Origin: G020353115 sp964640125
Lineage (GTDB): Bacteria; Bacteroidota; Bacteroidia; Bacteroidales; VadinHA17
Assembly (NCBI GenBank): GCA_964640125.1
Contig: CAZXGG010000124.1
Location: 1 to 5,766 of the forward strand
DNA length: 5,766 nucleotides
Direction of reading: 5' to 3'
Each line of letters starts with the position of its first letter. Position 1 is the stretch's first letter. Positions 5,237 to 5,766 of this stretch are shown in pieces. Position numbers and translations under genes: made by a program. The notes beneath the pieces were generated by a model. That model was not told where the DNA came from. It made no database searches and saw nothing but the letters and a program-made list of their open reading frames with translations.

Positions 5237-5581
5237 ATGGCTAAAATGATTATTCCTGAAGCAGTAAAAAAAGAAGTTATTAAAATTATTGATGAGTATA
5301 ATGAGGTAGTTTATGGCCACTTAGATTCCGTAAAATATTTAGCTGAATTTAGAAGCAATAACCTTTATTTAAAAAGAAAAGAAATTACCGGTGACATTTC
5401 TCCTATGGCTCGTCTGACCTATACAGGGAAAATGGATAAGTGGAAATTTGCGATTTATAAATGGAGCTCCGAATCATATGATCCTGATGAATGGTTTTTT
5501 CCGGGAAGTGAGTTTGTTAATGGGACAATTTTAGGTGCTTTAAAGGCTGGAAATGAAGCTTATCCAATTGATTTCTTATAA
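5237..5581 (+). CDS. Small uncharacterised protein co-transcribed with the helicase
   Basis: The frame is open from a TTG at 5231, but the ATG at 5237 is preferred and gives 114 aa (MAKMIIPEAV); a further ATG at 5246 is possible. It begins 12 bp after the helicase stop codon with no promoter or terminator between, so the two are likely one operon. The N-terminal third is helical and charged (AVKKEVIKIIDEYNEVV). The C-terminal part has many aromatic residues in a compact pattern: RLTYTG, KWKFAIYKWSSESYDPDEWF, then FPGSEFVNGTILGALKAG. There is no signal peptide, membrane segment or cysteine. The conserved-looking WKFAIYKWSSE and GTILGALKAG patterns suggest a soluble domain seen in several unnamed bacterial families, but I cannot name it or give a function. 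Partnership with the helicase is inferred from position only. Confidence 0.8.
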   Translation: MAKMIIPEAVKKEVIKIIDEYNEVVYGHLDSVKYLAEFRSNNLYLKRKEITGDISPMARLTYTGKMDKWKFAIYKWSSESYDPDEWFFPGSEFVNGTILGALKAGNEAYPIDFL

Positions 5582-5728
5582 ATAATTGTAACGATAAGCC
5601 GATTTTTTCCTACATCAACCGGACATTTCTTATAGGTTAAGTTCATGCATTGGGATATATCTATGGTCTGGTTTAAACTTTCCATTTAGAATATAAACAA
5701 AGTATTTCACAGATGCATTTTAAAAATA

Positions 5729-5756
5729 ATGGAAACTGCTGATTTGCAGTTTCCAT
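5729..5756 (-). terminator. Strong hairpin, likely terminator of a leftward gene outside the window
   Basis: ATGGAAACTGC (5729-5739) pairs perfectly with GCAGTTTCCAT (5746-5756) around TGATTT. On the minus strand the stem is followed by TATTTTTAAAA (from 5727), a suitable T-tract; on the plus strand it is followed by ATTAGCC, which is poor. It would therefore best terminate transcription coming from the right, though it may also slow transcription from the helicase operon. Confidence 0.55.
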
Positions 5757-5766
5757 ATTAGCCGGG

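Noticed and set aside
1..5766. CRISPR array or retron
   Set aside because: No regularly spaced direct repeats and no reverse transcriptase or cas gene are present; the repeats seen are inverted and isolated.

Overview
The window most likely comes from a member of the Bacteroidota, probably a Bacteroidales or Marinilabiliales-like lineage. The reasons are AT-rich DNA, A-rich leaders without Shine-Dalgarno sequences, at least one near-perfect Bacteroidota promoter (TTG-N20-TATATTTG), and protein types that are typical of that phylum. No rRNA, tRNA or CRISPR array is visible. The assignment to a lineage is inference.

Layout from left to right. (1) Positions 1-323 hold no gene. They contain a short REP-like hairpin and a compact 229-bp element with perfect 25-bp terminal inverted repeats. 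The core of that element folds into a closed four-arm structure of 7-bp stems, so it looks like a non-autonomous mobile or REP-type element. (2) Positions 324-1058 (minus strand) encode an acidic 244-aa protein of unknown function with an N-terminal four-cysteine cluster; its stop codon lies 4 bp from the element. (3) Positions 1059-1415 are intergenic and contain two palindromes and a hairpin-rich block that I cannot assign. (4) Positions 1416-2769 (minus strand) are an AbiE-type type IV toxin-antitoxin operon: an AbiEi-like winged-helix antitoxin/repressor followed, with an 8-nt overlap, by an AbiEii-like nucleotidyltransferase toxin. A promoter and a 16-bp-arm inverted repeat sit inside the first codons of the longest antitoxin reading frame. 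They indicate that the real start is the internal ATG at 2691 and that the operon represses itself. (5) Positions 2770-2947 are a divergent control region with palindromes. (6) Positions 2948-5224 (plus strand) encode a PIF1-like SF1B helicase with a C-terminal helix-turn-helix domain. It is followed after 12 bp by a 114-aa protein of unknown function, apparently in one transcription unit. (7) Positions 5582-5766 are non-coding and end in an 11-bp hairpin that would best terminate a leftward gene entering from the right.

The AbiE pair acts in plasmid or region stability and in abortive phage defence in characterised relatives. The helicase probably acts in DNA repair or replication. The divergent arrangement of the two operons, bordered by palindromic repeats, resembles accessory DNA built from modules. 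A functional link between AbiE and the helicase/small-protein operon is possible but not shown by the sequence.
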